Assembly: GCF_050003625.1 (NCBI RefSeq)
Contig: NC_134397.1
Span: forward strand, 224,812,537 to 224,876,536
DNA: 64,000 bases
Reading direction: 5' to 3'
Origin: Haematobia irritans
Lineage: Eukaryota > Arthropoda > Insecta > Diptera > Muscidae
Shown here: positions 23,514 to 35,582 of the stretch, in pieces
How positions within the stretch are numbered: the first letter of the stretch is position 1
Layout: the number at the start of each line of letters is the position of its first letter
Notes under the pieces: model-generated
Database searches by the model: none
What the model saw: only the letters and a program-made list of their open reading frames with translations
Told to the model about the DNA's origin: nothing
Program-made: the position numbers and the translations under genes

Positions 23514-23826
23514 TTTTTATAGAAATGTTTGTAAAAATTTGATCTATAGAACATTTATGAAGTACGACGTAGTGTAAGAGGATCAACCAAAATATTAATA
23601 ATTCTACCAATCTACCAAACAGTAAAAAATATACATTTGTTTGTAGAATTCTACCAACTGTGACAACAGTGATCCCATCACGAATAACATTATTTCTGAA
23701 TGCAATAGATCAAAATGACTTTGTATGGTTGTAATCAATAAAATTAACAATAAGCCACACTGTATATAACTGATCGGTTAAAGAGAGGTTTATCTAATTC
23801 TGCTGCTTTCTCCTCTGAAGTTTATT
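23514..23826 (+). repeat. Long direct duplication, copy 2
   Basis: It starts TTTATAGAAATGTTTGTA immediately after the family-1 5' end and matches 20317-20693. After CTCTGAAGTTTATT it continues into single-copy sequence, whereas copy 1 runs into the element. The two copies flank the whole 2.8-kb family-1 insertion. Confidence 0.85.
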
Positions 23827-25404
23827 TCTCCTTTTATTGCTCACCAATATTGAGTGTTTTGGGGTTTTGTTATTTGCAAAAACAAAAATCCCCAATGTCT
23901 GCAAAGTCATCGCCATAAACTCCTGTGTCACATGGTCTGTGCTAAATGTGCAAACAATTCAATTTAGTATTTTTCACAATTTCAGCATCATTAATTTTAT
24001 TATGTGGGTATCACCGTAATTATTGGTTAAGTGTTGATAGAAATACAATTTTTGTTCTTCTGTTCAGTGGCTGCCATGCACTGCAACAGCAATGAATGTT
24101 GCATCATACGGACATCTTATGTGGTTATGTCTGAACATGCTGAACACTTTATTATGACATGTTCTTCCTTTATATTTTGTGGCATTTGATGATTTTTTTG
24201 TAATGCTGCGGTTGCGTTCGTGGCATCGTTTTCAAATTAAATTTAATTTAAAAATAATTTTTATATGACTTTTTAATATTTTACACATTTGCCAAAGTTG
24301 TAAATTACCCATTATCATGGATGCGGGAAATGTGGAAAAAATACTTGAAAATGGACTTGAAATGCTCAGCAAATAAAATGAAAAGTGTTAAGAAAATTGG
24401 TCATGAACCTTGTATTTTTATTGTTTTTAATAAAACTACATCGACATAAAATGTAAGGACAATATGAGATTTTAGTTAAAAATGAACTCAAGTACTCTTA
24501 GTCTAGAGACATGCAGTCTATTAGTCCCGAGTTCAGTTAGTTAATTGAGTTCACACTGTGTGGGCGATTACATGTCGCCTTACTGTGATAGTTTGCGTTG
24601 GGTATGGGCATCTCTTTGTTCATGACTTCTTGGAATTTTCAAGTACTTTCCATGACCGCTGTGGGTTGATCCTTAACAAATTTATTACGCAAAACATCTG
24701 TACCACAGTCACTTGAGGTGTTGACAGAACTGATTTAGAATTGAACACAATACACCCATAGATTTGCATCTCTTAAGGAAGGGTCTCTTCTCTTAAGAAT
24801 ATCACTCTTCGCAGATATAAACTCAGTGATATTATGAAAAAGATGACCCCATACAGATGAGACATGAATTACGACAACAGTAATTGATTTCTACATCATC
24901 CTAGAAGGGACGTTTCCTTTTTCTTTACCGGTATTGCAGTGTCAACCCTACCGAAATATTAATTTTCAAGTGGGAGTACCATTTTTTCATTAAGTGACCG
25001 ACATGTATGTTAGTAGCCGAAATGTAGGATACTGCAGATGGTGGTAGAAAAATTAATTAATCAATTAAAAAATACCGGGGTGCCATAATTAATCCTAATC
25101 TTCAGAGAATTCCAAATATTGGCGGAGTTTGCCAAAAGTAAATAAATAAAAATTAAACATGTTCCGGGTGGCTGATATTTATTGCAACCAAATGCAGTTT
25201 GCTCTAATTTTGAAACCGCTTGTATTGTTTACCATCTAATAAAACCATTTGATGTATTGCATTCAGATACAAAGTTATAGGCGGTTTATGTTCCCATATA
25301 CATATATGTATTTAAATCTAAGGGAAAATATTGGAAATATTTAAATCCAAAGCAATTTTTATGATTTATAGGTCGATATATATGTATTAGAGATATATTT
25401 GAGT
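23827..25404. other. Single-copy-looking non-coding DNA
   Basis: No coding or RNA feature is supportable. Near 25270-25400 short motifs of family 1 (TTATGATTTATAGGTCGATA) indicate a decayed fragment. The rest may be ancestral intron or intergenic sequence. Confidence 0.45.
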
Positions 25405-27625
25405 CCATAGGATGGGGGGTATATTAACTTTGTCATTCCGTTTGTAACACATCGAAATATTGCTCTAAGACCCCATAAAGTATATATATTCTGGGTCGTG
25501 GTGAAATTCTGAGTCGATCTGAGCATGTCCGTCCGTCCGTCCGTCCGCCTGTTGAAATCACGCTAACTTCCGAACGAAACAAGCTATCGACTTGAAACTT
25601 GGCACAAGTAGTTGTTATTGATGTAGGTCGGACGGTATTGCAAATGGGCCATATCGGTCCACTTTTACGTATAGCCCCCATATAAACGGACCCAAAAATT
25701 TGGCTTGCGAGGCCTCTAAGAGAAGTCCACATTGGTCCATAATTATATATAGCCCCCACACAGAAAAAAAATTCACGAAAATTTTTCCAATTAAAATCTT
25801 AATTGAGTTTTAAAAAATATTCAATTAAAAATTTAATTGAATCAACAAATTTTTTAATTGAAATAAATATCAATCACACAAATTAATAGTATCAATTAAA
25901 TTTTTAATTGAATCAATTAATTTTTTAATTGAATGCCAATTAATTTTTTAATTGATACTATCATTTCTGTGATTGAAGACACTTCAATTAAAAAATTAAT
26001 TGGATCAATTAATTTCGTGATTGAATCAGAAAAAAATTTTTTTGTGTGCATATAAACGTACCCCCAAATTTGGCTTGCGATTGCTCTAAGAGAAGCAAAT
26101 TTCATCCGATCCGGCTGAAATTTGGTACATGGTGTTAGTATATGGTCTGTAACAACCATGCAAAAATTGGTCCACATCTGTCCATAATTATATATAGCCC
26201 CATATAAACCGATCCCCCGATTTCGCTTGCGAGGCCTCTAAGAGAAGCAAATTTCATCCGATCCGGCTGAAATTTGGTACATGGTGTTAGTATATGGTCT
26301 CTAACAACTATGCAAAAATTGGTCCACATCGGTCCATAATAATATATAGCCCCCATATAAACCGATCCCCCGATTTGGCTTGCGAGGCCTATAAGAGAAG
26401 CAAATTTCATCCGATCCGGCTGAAATTTGATACATGGTGTTAGTATATGGGCTCTAACAACCATGCAAAAATTGGTTCACATCGGTCCATAATTATATAT
26501 AGCCCCCATATAAACCGATCCCCCGATTTGGCTTGCGAGGCCTATAAGAGAAGCAAATTTCATCCGATCCGGCTGAAATTTGGTACATGGTGTTAATATA
26601 TGGTCTCTAACAACTATGCAAAAATTGGTCCACATCGGTCCATAATTATATATAGCCCCCATATAAACCGATCACCAGATTTGACCTCCCGAGCCTCTTG
26701 GAAGACCAAAATTCATCTGATTCAGTTGAAATTTGGTACGTGGTGTTAATATATGGCCTCAAACTCTCATGCAAAAAATGGTCGATATCGGTCCATAATT
26801 ATATATAGGCCCCATATAAACCGATCCCCAGATTTGACCTCCAGAGCCCCTTGGAAGAGCAAAATTCTTCCCATTCGGTTGAAATTTGGTACGTGATGTT
26901 AGTATATGGTATCCAACAACCATGCAGGAATTGGTTCCTATCAGTCCATAATTATATATAACTCCGATATAAATCGATCCCCAGATTTGACCACCGGTAC
27001 CTTTTGGAGAAGCAAAATTCATCCGATCTGCTCGAAATTTGGTACGTGGTGGAAGTATATGATATTTAACAACCATGCCAAAAGTGGTCCATATCAGTCC
27101 ATAATCATACATAGCCTCATATACACCGATCCCAAGATTTGGTTTTGGAGCCTCTTGGAGAAGCAAATTTCATCCGAGTCATTTGAAATTTGGTACATTG
27201 TGCTAGTATATTGCCGTTAACAAACATTCCTAACTAGGTCCATATCGGTCTATAGTTATATATAGCCCTCAGATAAATCGATCCCCAATCACACAAAAAT
27301 TGGTCCATATCAAGTTCATAATTGTATATAGCCCCCATATAAGCGAGCCCCATATTTCAATTCTGGCTCTCTACGTTCCGTGCAAAAGTCCATATCGATT
27401 CGTAATTATTTGTAGACTTACCTGTACATACCTTTTTTGGTCTAATATATATACCACGTGTGGACTAACTCACAATTTAGAAAACGATGTTAAGGAGTTT
27501 TAAGATACCACAACCCAAGTAATACGATTGTGGATGTTAGTCTTTCATAGAAGTTTCTACGCAATCCATGGTGGAGGGTACATAAGATTCGGCCTGGCCG
27601 AACTTACGGCCGTATATACTTGTTT
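25405..27625 (-). mobile_element. DINE-1-like element, family 3, long copy
   Basis: It starts at a damaged 3' hairpin (CATAGGATGGGGGGTATATT). The CCGTCCGTCCGTCCGCC block and about ten 147-153-bp units follow, and it ends with the 5' stem TTCGGCCTGGCCGAA and GGCCGTATATACTTGTT at 27625. The 29-bp array found in other family-3 copies is absent. A MITE interrupts it. Confidence 0.7.
25759..26048 (+). mobile_element. MITE, CACACA ends, CAATTAA-rich, second copy
   Basis: Reversed relative to the 17457 copy. CACAGAAAAAAAATTC and CTGATTC...GTGTG ends enclose repeated TCAATTAAxxTTTTAATTGA palindromes. CA occurs on both sides (25757-25758, 26049-26050) and excision restores the usual GCCCCCATATAAAC. 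Confidence 0.75.
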
Positions 27626-29060
27626 TCAGTGTATATTTGAACCATTTTCACTTTTGCTGCAAAGATTCAATATCTCAGTTACTTTGAAGATTGTTTATTT
27701 AAATCAAATATGTTTTTCGTTACTTTAAGGAAAATTTGCTTTACTTTAAAGATATAAGACTTTAACGATGGGACACAATTTTCAAAGCAAAGGTTATGAA
27801 CTTCTTAATATTGTGTAAATTGCGGCCAAAGGGGTCAGCAAAAATGTTACACCTTCGATTAGCCATCACAATTCAAGCGTCGCAGGTGGTCGCTTCCTGC
27901 TCATATTCATCGAAATAAATAGCAGTATTCATGAAAATTAATAGCAGTATTTAAGTCCTAATTTGTGCTCAAAGTTGCTAATTCGAACAAATCTAAACTG
28001 TTTCTAAAATGTATGTTATTTCGGACAGTTTTTGCTTAATTAGTGGCATAGTGCTATCATTTATTGAGATGACATTTTTTTATTTTATGGGATTTCCTAA
28101 TGTTGCCCACCGAAAAAATATCCTCTATGTTAATCTCCAATTTGATTTCACTTCAACTCCGTGAAGTTGTACTATCCTGGTGGTTTCCATCGTACCTAAC
28201 CACTTAAGAAAAACTCCTTCAATGTTTTTCATATTAAATCATTCACACATCCACCCACATTCTTATGTCAGTGTAATAGAATTAAAACCGGACAACGCCT
28301 TGCCTATCTTCAAAGTAAAAAAAGGACACCAAAAGACATGCAACCATAGAAAATTGCCAACTCAATGAACATCTCATTTCAATATTGTCCAACTTGCTGT
28401 GAAATCGATTGGTAGGAAACGCCTATACAGCTACTGATTTCATTCAATACAACGGCATGACTTCAAACATCTGTGTGGTTCAAAAACAAAATATATATAT
28501 ACAAACTGCAATCGAATATGTAGTCACGTCCTGGGAATACATTTTGGAAATATGAAGAGGATGCCTGTGGCCCCTCATCTTCCTCTAATTTATCTGGTCT
28601 GTGCGGTTTTCCGCCTGTGATGATTTACAACGACGCGTGACAGATTTACAAGTTGCATTCCCCCACAAAGCCATTTATCATTCCTGTGAGGATGGCTCCT
28701 CATCACATGTAAGTAAGTGGTTGCAGTACACATTGAGACGGACAGATTATTTTTGGAGGGATCATCAGAAGTTAATGTCAGCCACAGAATTATTTTGGAT
28801 TATTTCAATGTGACAAGTGAGGGAGAACGCACTTAGCTAGTCTGAAGTCTTTGTTGAGGGATTATGAGGCAAATTTATTAAAAGTCATAACGAATTAGTT
28901 TTCTAATAAAAAAAAAAAAAAACAAAATTTATGAATGTCAACATAAGTTGGGGAAAAAGAACATAAATCTATATATGAATTGCTAATCGAATTTGTTTGT
29001 ATTAATTCGGGAGTGTTTGTTATAATTAAGGCAAATGATTAGTTTATATATAATAGGATT
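27626..29060. other. Single-copy-looking non-coding DNA
   Basis: The first ~150 bases (TTTTCAGTGTATATTTG...) look like a MITE end. A 70-codon frame at 28601-28813 crosses a GTAAGT donor-like site at 28709, but no other exon evidence exists. No gene is called. Confidence 0.4.
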
Positions 29061-29064
29061 TCGA

Positions 29065-29345
29065 TCGGACAGAGCCAATCTTACTCTCCAAAAAGTCCCA
29101 GGCTCATTTTGGTAGTCATTGTGCTGTAAAAATGATGCGAGAAACGTCATTTTTAAGTCATTTTTCGTTGGCGGGTGATGATTGCTTTAGATGATAGACA
29201 CTTTGGTATTCTTAGAGTCAATCTTACTCTCCGAATTGCCGCAGGCATATAAGTCGAACGGATTGAGATCCAGAGAATTTGGTGGCCATTACGAGGTAAA
29301 TATGAAAAGAGAAACTTTGTGGGTGTTATGGTGCAAAGTTTTATT
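29065..29345 (-). pseudogene. mariner-type transposase relic (C-terminal catalytic region)
   Basis: Reading the minus strand from about 29290, a short frame gives WPPNSLDLNPFDLYACGNSE. This matches the WPPNSPDLNPxD signature before and at the third catalytic acid of Tc1/mariner-type transposases. The frame is short and stops soon break it in both directions. A second, shortened version of the adjacent segment (AATCTTACTCTCC) lies at about 29070, pointing to a local duplication with deletion. No ends or inverted repeats were identified. The class is supported by the motif; the exact family is not resolved. Confidence 0.55.
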
Positions 29346-29544
29346 GTAAAGTCCTTGGTCTGTGGCCGAAATGTTTGTTTGCTCAGGCCTTCAATACTAC
29401 CTTTATGACATTTTCCCTATAATTTTCGATGTGTGTGTGAAGATAAGTTCGAATTTGAAAGTTACAGCAAAAACTTAGCCGAGACACAAAGCTGGACCTT
29501 TAATTCGAATTTAGTTCTTCAAATTCTAATATGAAGTTTTACTA

Positions 29545-30368
29545 CACTGAAAAAAATATTACGCAACCTAAATTTTTGGATGCGGAATTTACAAAATGTT
29601 AAGGACAAATTTCTTTCAAATAATGAAATTTTAATTAAAATTTAGGACTCAAATTTTGTAAATGTGCTTTCCTCCGTTAAAGTCGCATGTCCTTGAACTA
29701 AGGCTAATTTTCCTTACAGTAAAGAAACAAATTTTTGATTTAAAGTAATTGTCCTTAAATTAACTGAAATATTGAAACTTTAGATTGAAATAAAAAAGCT
29801 TCAAATATAGACTAACGACCGTTTTCATGTAGCTCCGTTAGGCTTTAACTGTCAGTTAACAGAAAGTAAATTCCAAATATCTTCTCTCCGGTTAACTTTA
29901 ACTGAAAAATTTTCGGCAGTTAAGTTCCTAACTGCCATATGGAATATATACGCAAGATGACAGCTATGCCCATAATGCGCTTTAAAAGTTCGTTAGTTAA
30001 CGGAGCACTAACGGAGCTTCATGAAAATGGGCGTAAGACTTATTTTGAGGATTTAACGTCTTTGGTTTAAAGTTTTTTTGTAATTAAGAAAACATTTTTA
30101 CTTTGAAGTATCCGTTATAATTCGGATTTTTAAAATTACATTTGTTTGTACGTGAGTACCTTTATTAATACACCGCGAAAAGAGAATGGACATTTGATAA
30201 ATGAGATCTGCATCCTAATTTTAATTTTATTGGTCCTAGATTTAAAGCCACATATGTTGCTAAAAAATTTCTTTATTTTAAAGAAGTTGCATCTTTGGCT
30301 CGGAATGAATACCAAAATCGTCAAGGGAAGGTCAAAATCTTTGGATCCTAGTAAACTTTTTTTGAGTG
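29545..30368. mobile_element. MITE, CACTGAAAAAAA/TTTTTTTGAGTG ends, TA duplication
   Basis: The ends CACTGAAAAAAATATT and CTTTTTTTGAGTG are flanked by TA (29543-29544 and 30369-30370). About 600 bp remain without the foldback insertion at 29816-30033. Interior T/A-rich, with repeated TCCTTAA and AAAGTAA motifs, and unrelated to the 4333 copy except at the ends. Confidence 0.65.
29816..30033. mobile_element. Small foldback element (CATGTAGCTCCGTTAG arms)
   Basis: The left arm GTTTTCATGTAGCTCCGTTA is complementary, with two or three mismatches, to the right arm TAACGGAGCTTCATGAAAAT. Further pairing continues inward (AGTTAAC/GTTAACT). About 218 bp. Target duplication not resolved. Confidence 0.65.
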
Positions 30369-30373
30369 TATAT

Positions 30374-30624
30374 TAGATAGGGTCACGAAAAAAAGTTGAT
30401 GCGGTCACCCCTCAGTTTTGTAGCATATTCGAAGACAATTTCAGAACACCAAATTTTTTTTTCCGTGCACCCTACGACCACCCGAAAGCGAAAGTGATTG
30501 TTAGAATTTTAAAACAGTAGGCTCTCAAATTGTTCTAGCAAAAACATATGGACTTCGAATATGCTACAAAACTGGGGGGTGACCGCATCAACTTTTTTTT
30601 TCCTTTAGGCCGTGACCCTATCTA
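30374..30624. mobile_element. hAT-like MITE, 8-bp target duplication, long inverted ends
   Basis: GTGTATAT occurs at 30366-30373 and 30625-30632. The ends TAGATAGGGTCACG and CGTGACCCTATCTA are complementary. Pairing continues for about 60 bp (AGTTGATGCGGTCACCCC, GTTTTGTAGCATATTCGAAG), broken by a ~9-bp indel. Eight-base duplications fit hAT or P-type transposases. It sits at the very end of the preceding MITE. Confidence 0.75.
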
Positions 30625-30858
30625 GTGTATATGCTCAAACTAAGCAGCTTCCGGTGTAGAGACTAGGGTCATTGGAAAGGAATTAAGCTCAGCTTTCATA
30701 ATTACAAAAGTCTTCATTACAAATATTTCACAATTTTTTTTTCAATGTCAGCAATGTATTCACAAAATGTTTGGCATGAAAAAGTTGAGGATGCAATGGG
30801 CGACGCATTTACTCCAAGGCTATGGCTGTGGCCGCTCCACCGTATTCTCCTGATTTCC

Positions 30859-32033
30859 TGATGGAGGCCATATATGATTATGGACTGATTTGGACCGCTT
30901 TTGGCATGGCTGTTAAATATCATATACTACCACCACGTACCAAATTTCAACCAGATCGGATGAATTTTGCTTCTTCAAAAGGCACCGGAGGTCAAATCTG
31001 GGGATCGGTTTATATGGGGGCTATATATAATTATGGACTGATATGAACCAATTCCTGCATGGTTGTTGGATACCATATGCTAACATCACGTACCAAATTT
31101 CAACCGAATCGGATGAATTTTGCTCTTCCAAGGGACTCCGAAGGTCAAATCTGGGGATCGGTTTATATGGGGGCTATATATAATTATGGACCGATTTCGA
31201 CCAATTTTTGCATGGGTGTTTGAGGCCATATATTAACACCACGTACCAAATTTCAACTGAATCAGATGCATTTTGGTCTTCCAAGAGGCTCCGGAGGTCA
31301 AATATGGTGATCGGTTTATATGGGGGCTATATATAATTATGCACCGATTTCGACCAATTTTTGCATGGATGTTTGAGGCCATATATTAACACCATATACC
31401 AAACTTGAACCGGATTGGATGAAATTTGCTTCTCTTAGAGGCTCCGCAAGCCAAATCAGGGGATCGGGGCTATATATAGTTATTGGCCGATGTGGAGCAA
31501 TTTTTGCATAGTGGTTAACCATATATTTACACCATGTACCAAATTTCAACCGGATCGGATGAAATTTGCTTCTCTTAGAGGCTCCGCAAGCCAAATCGGG
31601 GGATCGGTTTATATGGGGGCTACATATAATTATGACCGATATTTGCATGGTTGTTAGAGATCATATGCTGACACCATGTACCAAATTTAAGCTGGATCGG
31701 ATGAAATTTGCTTCTCTTAGAGTCCCCGCAAGCCAAATTTGGGGGTCCGTTTATATGGGGGCTATACGTAAAAGTGGACCGATATGGCCCATTTGCACTA
31801 CCATTTGACCTACATCAATAGCAACTACTTGTGCCAAGTTTCAAGTCGATAGCTTGTTTCGTTCGGAAGTTAGCGTGATTTCAACAGACGGACGGACGGA
31901 CATGCTCAGATCGACTCCGAATTTCACCATGACCCAGAATATATATACTTTATGAGGTCTTAGAGCAATATTTAGATGTGTTACATACGGAATGACAAAG
32001 TTAATATACCCCCATCGTATGGTGGAGGGTATG
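30859..32033 (+). mobile_element. DINE-1-like element, family 3, 5'-truncated
   Basis: It begins within a repeat unit (GGAGGCCATATATGATTATG), runs through about seven units and has the conserved 3' block with GGACGGACGGACATGCTCAG. It ends in the hairpin ATACCCCCATCGTATGGTGGAGGGTAT. Confidence 0.7.
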
Positions 32034-33311
32034 AAAAGTCTATAGGAAGTGCCACTAACATCTGTCAAATTACGAGGTCTTTGCGGCAACGGAGGTCTAT
32101 TTTACAGGCATCGAGAAGAGATATTTTTTGGTGGGGTTAAAATGTTGTAGCATCGCTACGTCTTGAAATAAATCGTCTCTTGCCCTAATATTTATTATTT
32201 TTTGTAGATTAATCACTAATTTTAATCAAAAAAGTGAACTCACTAGGAAGGAAAATGTAGGTAAATTTTCGAAAATTTTAACTATAGCGTAATCCAAACG
32301 CCGATAGCACGCCGCTGTTATAAAAATAGGTAAGCATTTTCTTACAAATTTAATAACATTTATTACACATAATTCATTTTTGTTCACTTGTTAAAGAAAA
32401 TTTCGTAGTTTGCAAAAAAAAAATGGAGTTCAAAATTGCAAAAAGGTTTTTAGCCCATACGAAATTAATACATGGTCATATTTGTGGTAAAACTTACAAA
32501 CTTTAAGAACTTCTGAACTGTTTTGTGAGTAATATGAATTTATTAGATATTTATGCTTCATTTGTATTTTTCCTCCTTTTTCTAATAAAAAATATCAAAG
32601 CCAAGAAAACTTTCTCTTATTTGACAAATTTTTACTAAGCATAATAATTGCAATGAACTAAAATTGAATTAAATTTGCTTTAGTGCCTTGTGCAACTAAT
32701 TATACAAGTTAATATTTATCCACATTAGACTTCCAATTGCTTTAAAGCCCCAAAAATAAAAATCCAAATCCCCAATTCAATTCATATAAAATCATAAAGC
32801 AACTTCATACCCAAACACTGATATCTATGATAGCAGATTTCTCTCAAATTCACACATAATTTCTAACATCAATACTAAAAATCCACTTAAATCACTCCCC
32901 AATTCCCAAGTGATTATCAGCTGTGTGGCAGCATATTTATAAAAATTCTATGTACGACGGATGGAGTGCATTGCTTATTTCTCCGCCTTCCCCGTTCTAG
33001 TGGGGAGATGCTCCTCGTATTCATATAATTAATAGCAACATCAAATATTTACAACATTTATTACAAATTAATTATTCAGACGCCTCGTTAAGAGTGTGAG
33101 TGAAAGAAAGAGAGAGATAGAGTGGCGATTCCATAGAACATACACAGAAACAATCGTACTGAGCATAATGATACAAAATGAATGTGGTAGCATAACTGTA
33201 TGTGCGAGAAGGGATATGAGATGCGAAGGGTATATTAAGAGTTTAGCTTAGCTTTCTTCAACTGAAGTTTACAATTTTGATTCTATTGAATTAGCTTATG
33301 CTTTGAATATA
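32034..33311. other. MITE remnant (32226-32690) and AT-rich non-coding DNA
   Basis: From AAAAAAGTGAACTCAC at about 32226 the sequence parallels the 4333 MITE (AGAAAATTTCGTAGTTTGCA, GGAGTTCAAAATTGCAAAAA) but has lost clear ends. From 32700 to 33311 nothing is recognised. Confidence 0.5.
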
Positions 33312-33550
33312 CACCGAAAAAAGTGAACTGTTTTATAGGAAGAATGAACTACCACGCACGAAAATTGAACTAAATTTTACTCCACATTTTGAGATTTCCA
33401 CAAAGCGTTGTTAAAACCAGGAAATTTTAATGTCCTGTTGTACTTTTTAACTGCCGTTCACGAAATTACATCATTACATCATAGAAGAAAAAATTAACTA
33501 AAAGTAAAGAAGAAAATAATTGGCGCCAAATCATGACCATTTTAACCATA
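33312..33550 (+). mobile_element. MITE (CACCGAAAAAAGTGAACTG end), left part
   Basis: It starts CACCGAAAAAAGTGAACTGT after TA and is interrupted at its own AACCATA by the DD37E element. The same text, uninterrupted, is found in reverse near 38040 (TACTGTATGGTTAAAATGG). A matching opposite end is at 41160-41182. Confidence 0.65.
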
Positions 33551-33703
33551 AAGGGTGATATGGTCAAAATTTGGTCAATATAAACTTGACGTATTTCTTT
33601 CAATTTTGCATTTAAAAAACCTGAACACCCCTCATTTTGAAGGTGTGTGTGTGTAGAATGTTGCTCCTATTTTGATTTTGGAATTCACTCTTCAGTTGTC
33701 AAA

Positions 33704-35412
33704 ATGCCGTCCAAGCAAGAAGAGCAGCGTATAAAAATTTTGCTCGCGCATCGCGAAAATCCGAGCTACTCGCACGCAAAGCTGGCAAAATCGCTAAAAG
33801 TTGCCAAATCAACCGTTACAAATGTAATTAAAGTGTTTGGGGACGTTTGTCGACAGCCAGGAAGTCTGGATCGGGGGGAAATCGAAAACCGGAAGCAGCT
33901 GAGACGACAAAGAGAGTTGCCGGTAGTTTCAAGCGAAACCCTAACCTCTCTCTCTCTCCGAGATGCCGCAAATAAGCTGGGTGTATCGTCTACAACCGTG
34001 CATCGAGCCAAAAAAACGAGCCGGACAATCGACTTACAAGAAGGTAGTGACTCCAAATCGCGATGATAAACAAAATACGACGGCCAAAGCGCGATCCCGG
34101 AGGCTGTACACGACGATGCTGACGAAGTTTGACTGCGTGGTAATGGATGACGAAACTAGAGGTCTGCATCGAATAACTTTTCACTACATGTATGCAATTC
34201 GCTGTCGAATATAGTACATACACTGTCTTTCTCTCAGAGCGCAAGTAGTGAAGTGAAGAGAACACTTGCTTGTCAAATACCACCAAGTACTTATCCGAAA
34301 CAATATGTGTTCCGAAAAAAAGGAACAATAAAAATGTAAGTACTTGAGAAAAAGTACAACATGGATTCTCTTCACTTCACGTGGTACCACAAGTACTTCT
34401 CAGTTATGTGCGAAGCAAAACTTTCCATTATTATTAATCATAGATATGTATGTATGTCACATATTTCATATATTTATGTATGTCACACACTTACCTTAAC
34501 GTATGCCGTTCTTTATAACAAACCAAAACATATATTATGGAGAGTAACTGTTTTTTTTGTATTTCTGAAACTGCACGTGGTACATGGTACATATGAAGTT
34601 TTGTTCTCGCAACATACTCGACGTGATCACTCTGTGTACACTTCTATAAGAGAGAAAGAGGAATATGTGTTTGTTGGTAGTGAAGACATCAGAGTAGCAA
34701 CAAGAATTTACTCGTGGCTTTTGGTGTTCATCAAAATGTGTACCAATTGTTTTGCGAATCTCTCAAATAGATGTACTCATGTAGCAAGTACACGTGTACT
34801 CTGCATTTACAAACGGAATTGTGCAGACCTCTAGACGAAACCTACGTCAAAGCCGACTACAAGCAGCTTCCGGGACAGGAGTTTTATACGGCAAAAGGAA
34901 GGAGAAAGGTAGCAGATATTTTCAAGCACATAAAACTGTCAAAGTTCGCAAAGAAATATCTGGTTTGGCAAGCCATCTGTGCCTGTGGCTTGAAAAGCAG
35001 CATTTTCATAGCTTCCGGGACTGTCAACCAAGAAATTTACGTGAAAGAGTATTTGAATAAACGTCTGCTGCCTTTCCTGAAGAAACACGGTTGTTCCGTA
35101 CTGTTTTGGCCGGATTTGGCATCATGCCATTACGGTAAAAAGGCCATGGAGTGGTACGCCGCCAACAACGTGCAGGTGGTTCCCAAGGACAAGAACCCTC
35201 CCAACACGCCAGAGCTCCGCCCAATTCATAAATACTGGGCTATTGTCAAGCGGAACCTAAAGAAGACCAATAAAACTGCTAAAGACGAGCAGCAGTTCAA
35301 GGCAAACTGGCTTTCTGCGGCGAAGAAGGTGGACAAGGTGGCTGTACAAAATCTGATGGCAGATGTCAAGTGTGAGGCCCGGCAATTCGGATGTGGAAAA
35401 GCGAAAGCCTAA
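33704..35412 (+). pseudogene. DD37E Tc1/mariner transposase, interrupted
   Basis: The start ATG at 33704 has a CAAA context and opens MPSKQEEQRIKILLAH, followed by a helix-turn-helix region with KLAKSLKVAKSTVTNVIKVF (DNA binding to the inverted ends). A frameshift lies in the A-run near 34010. The first catalytic aspartate is in VVMDDET, exactly where the hAT-like MITE enters. The second is in FWPDLASCHYG; the third position, 37 residues later, is ELRPIH-KYW, with CAT at 35227-35229 instead of the glutamate codon kept in the second copy. The protein ends at TAA 35410-35412. A transposase would cut and join DNA in the nucleus, but this copy cannot: it has a frameshift, an insertion and a lost catalytic acid. 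Confidence 0.88.
34157..34833. mobile_element. hAT-like MITE inside the DD37E transposase
   Basis: A perfect 8-bp duplication GACGAAAC (34149-34156 and 34834-34841) flanks 12-bp perfect inverted ends TAGAGGTCTGCA/TGCAGACCTCTA. The 677-bp interior has its own inverted modules (GTGAAGTGAAGAGAA against TTCTCTTCACTTCAC) and tracts of TACTTG/CAAGTA. A 157-codon frame at 34361-34834 resembles nothing. Eight-base duplications and short TA-G ends suit a hAT-type enzyme. Confidence 0.88.
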
Positions 35413-35582
35413 CTGAATATTTTTCCTGAATTTTATACTAATTGAACTTGAAAAAGAAATTTAATTTGATTTTTTAAATAAACGATTTCAACGATTTACA
35501 CGTGTTTTCCCTTGACCAAATATTGACCGTATCACCCTTTACTGTATGATTATATTTTTAACTCAGTTACCAAGAAGAACCA

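Larger units (their letters stand above)
33551..35539 (+). mobile_element. Tc1/mariner DD37E transposon, copy 1
   Basis: TA duplications at 33549-33550 and 35540-35541 flank inverted ends of about 28 bp (AAGGGTGATATGGTCAAA and, complemented, AAGGGTGATACGGTCAATA). Without the hAT-like MITE at 34157-34833 the element is about 1.3 kb, normal for this superfamily. It lies inside a MITE, giving three nesting levels. Confidence 0.9.

Noticed and set aside
28601..28813. Possible exon with a GTAAGT donor at about 28709
   Set aside because: A single short frame without acceptor, homology or neighbouring exons; GTAAGT occurs by chance at this frequency.
32034..33311. Promoter or 5' exon upstream of the DD37E element
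   Set aside because: Only a MITE remnant and AT-rich DNA are visible; no initiator, TATA and downstream gene structure could be tied together.
34361..34834. 157-codon frame inside the hAT-like MITE
   Set aside because: It spans the MITE interior and right end, lacks any transposase motif and ends at the target duplication.
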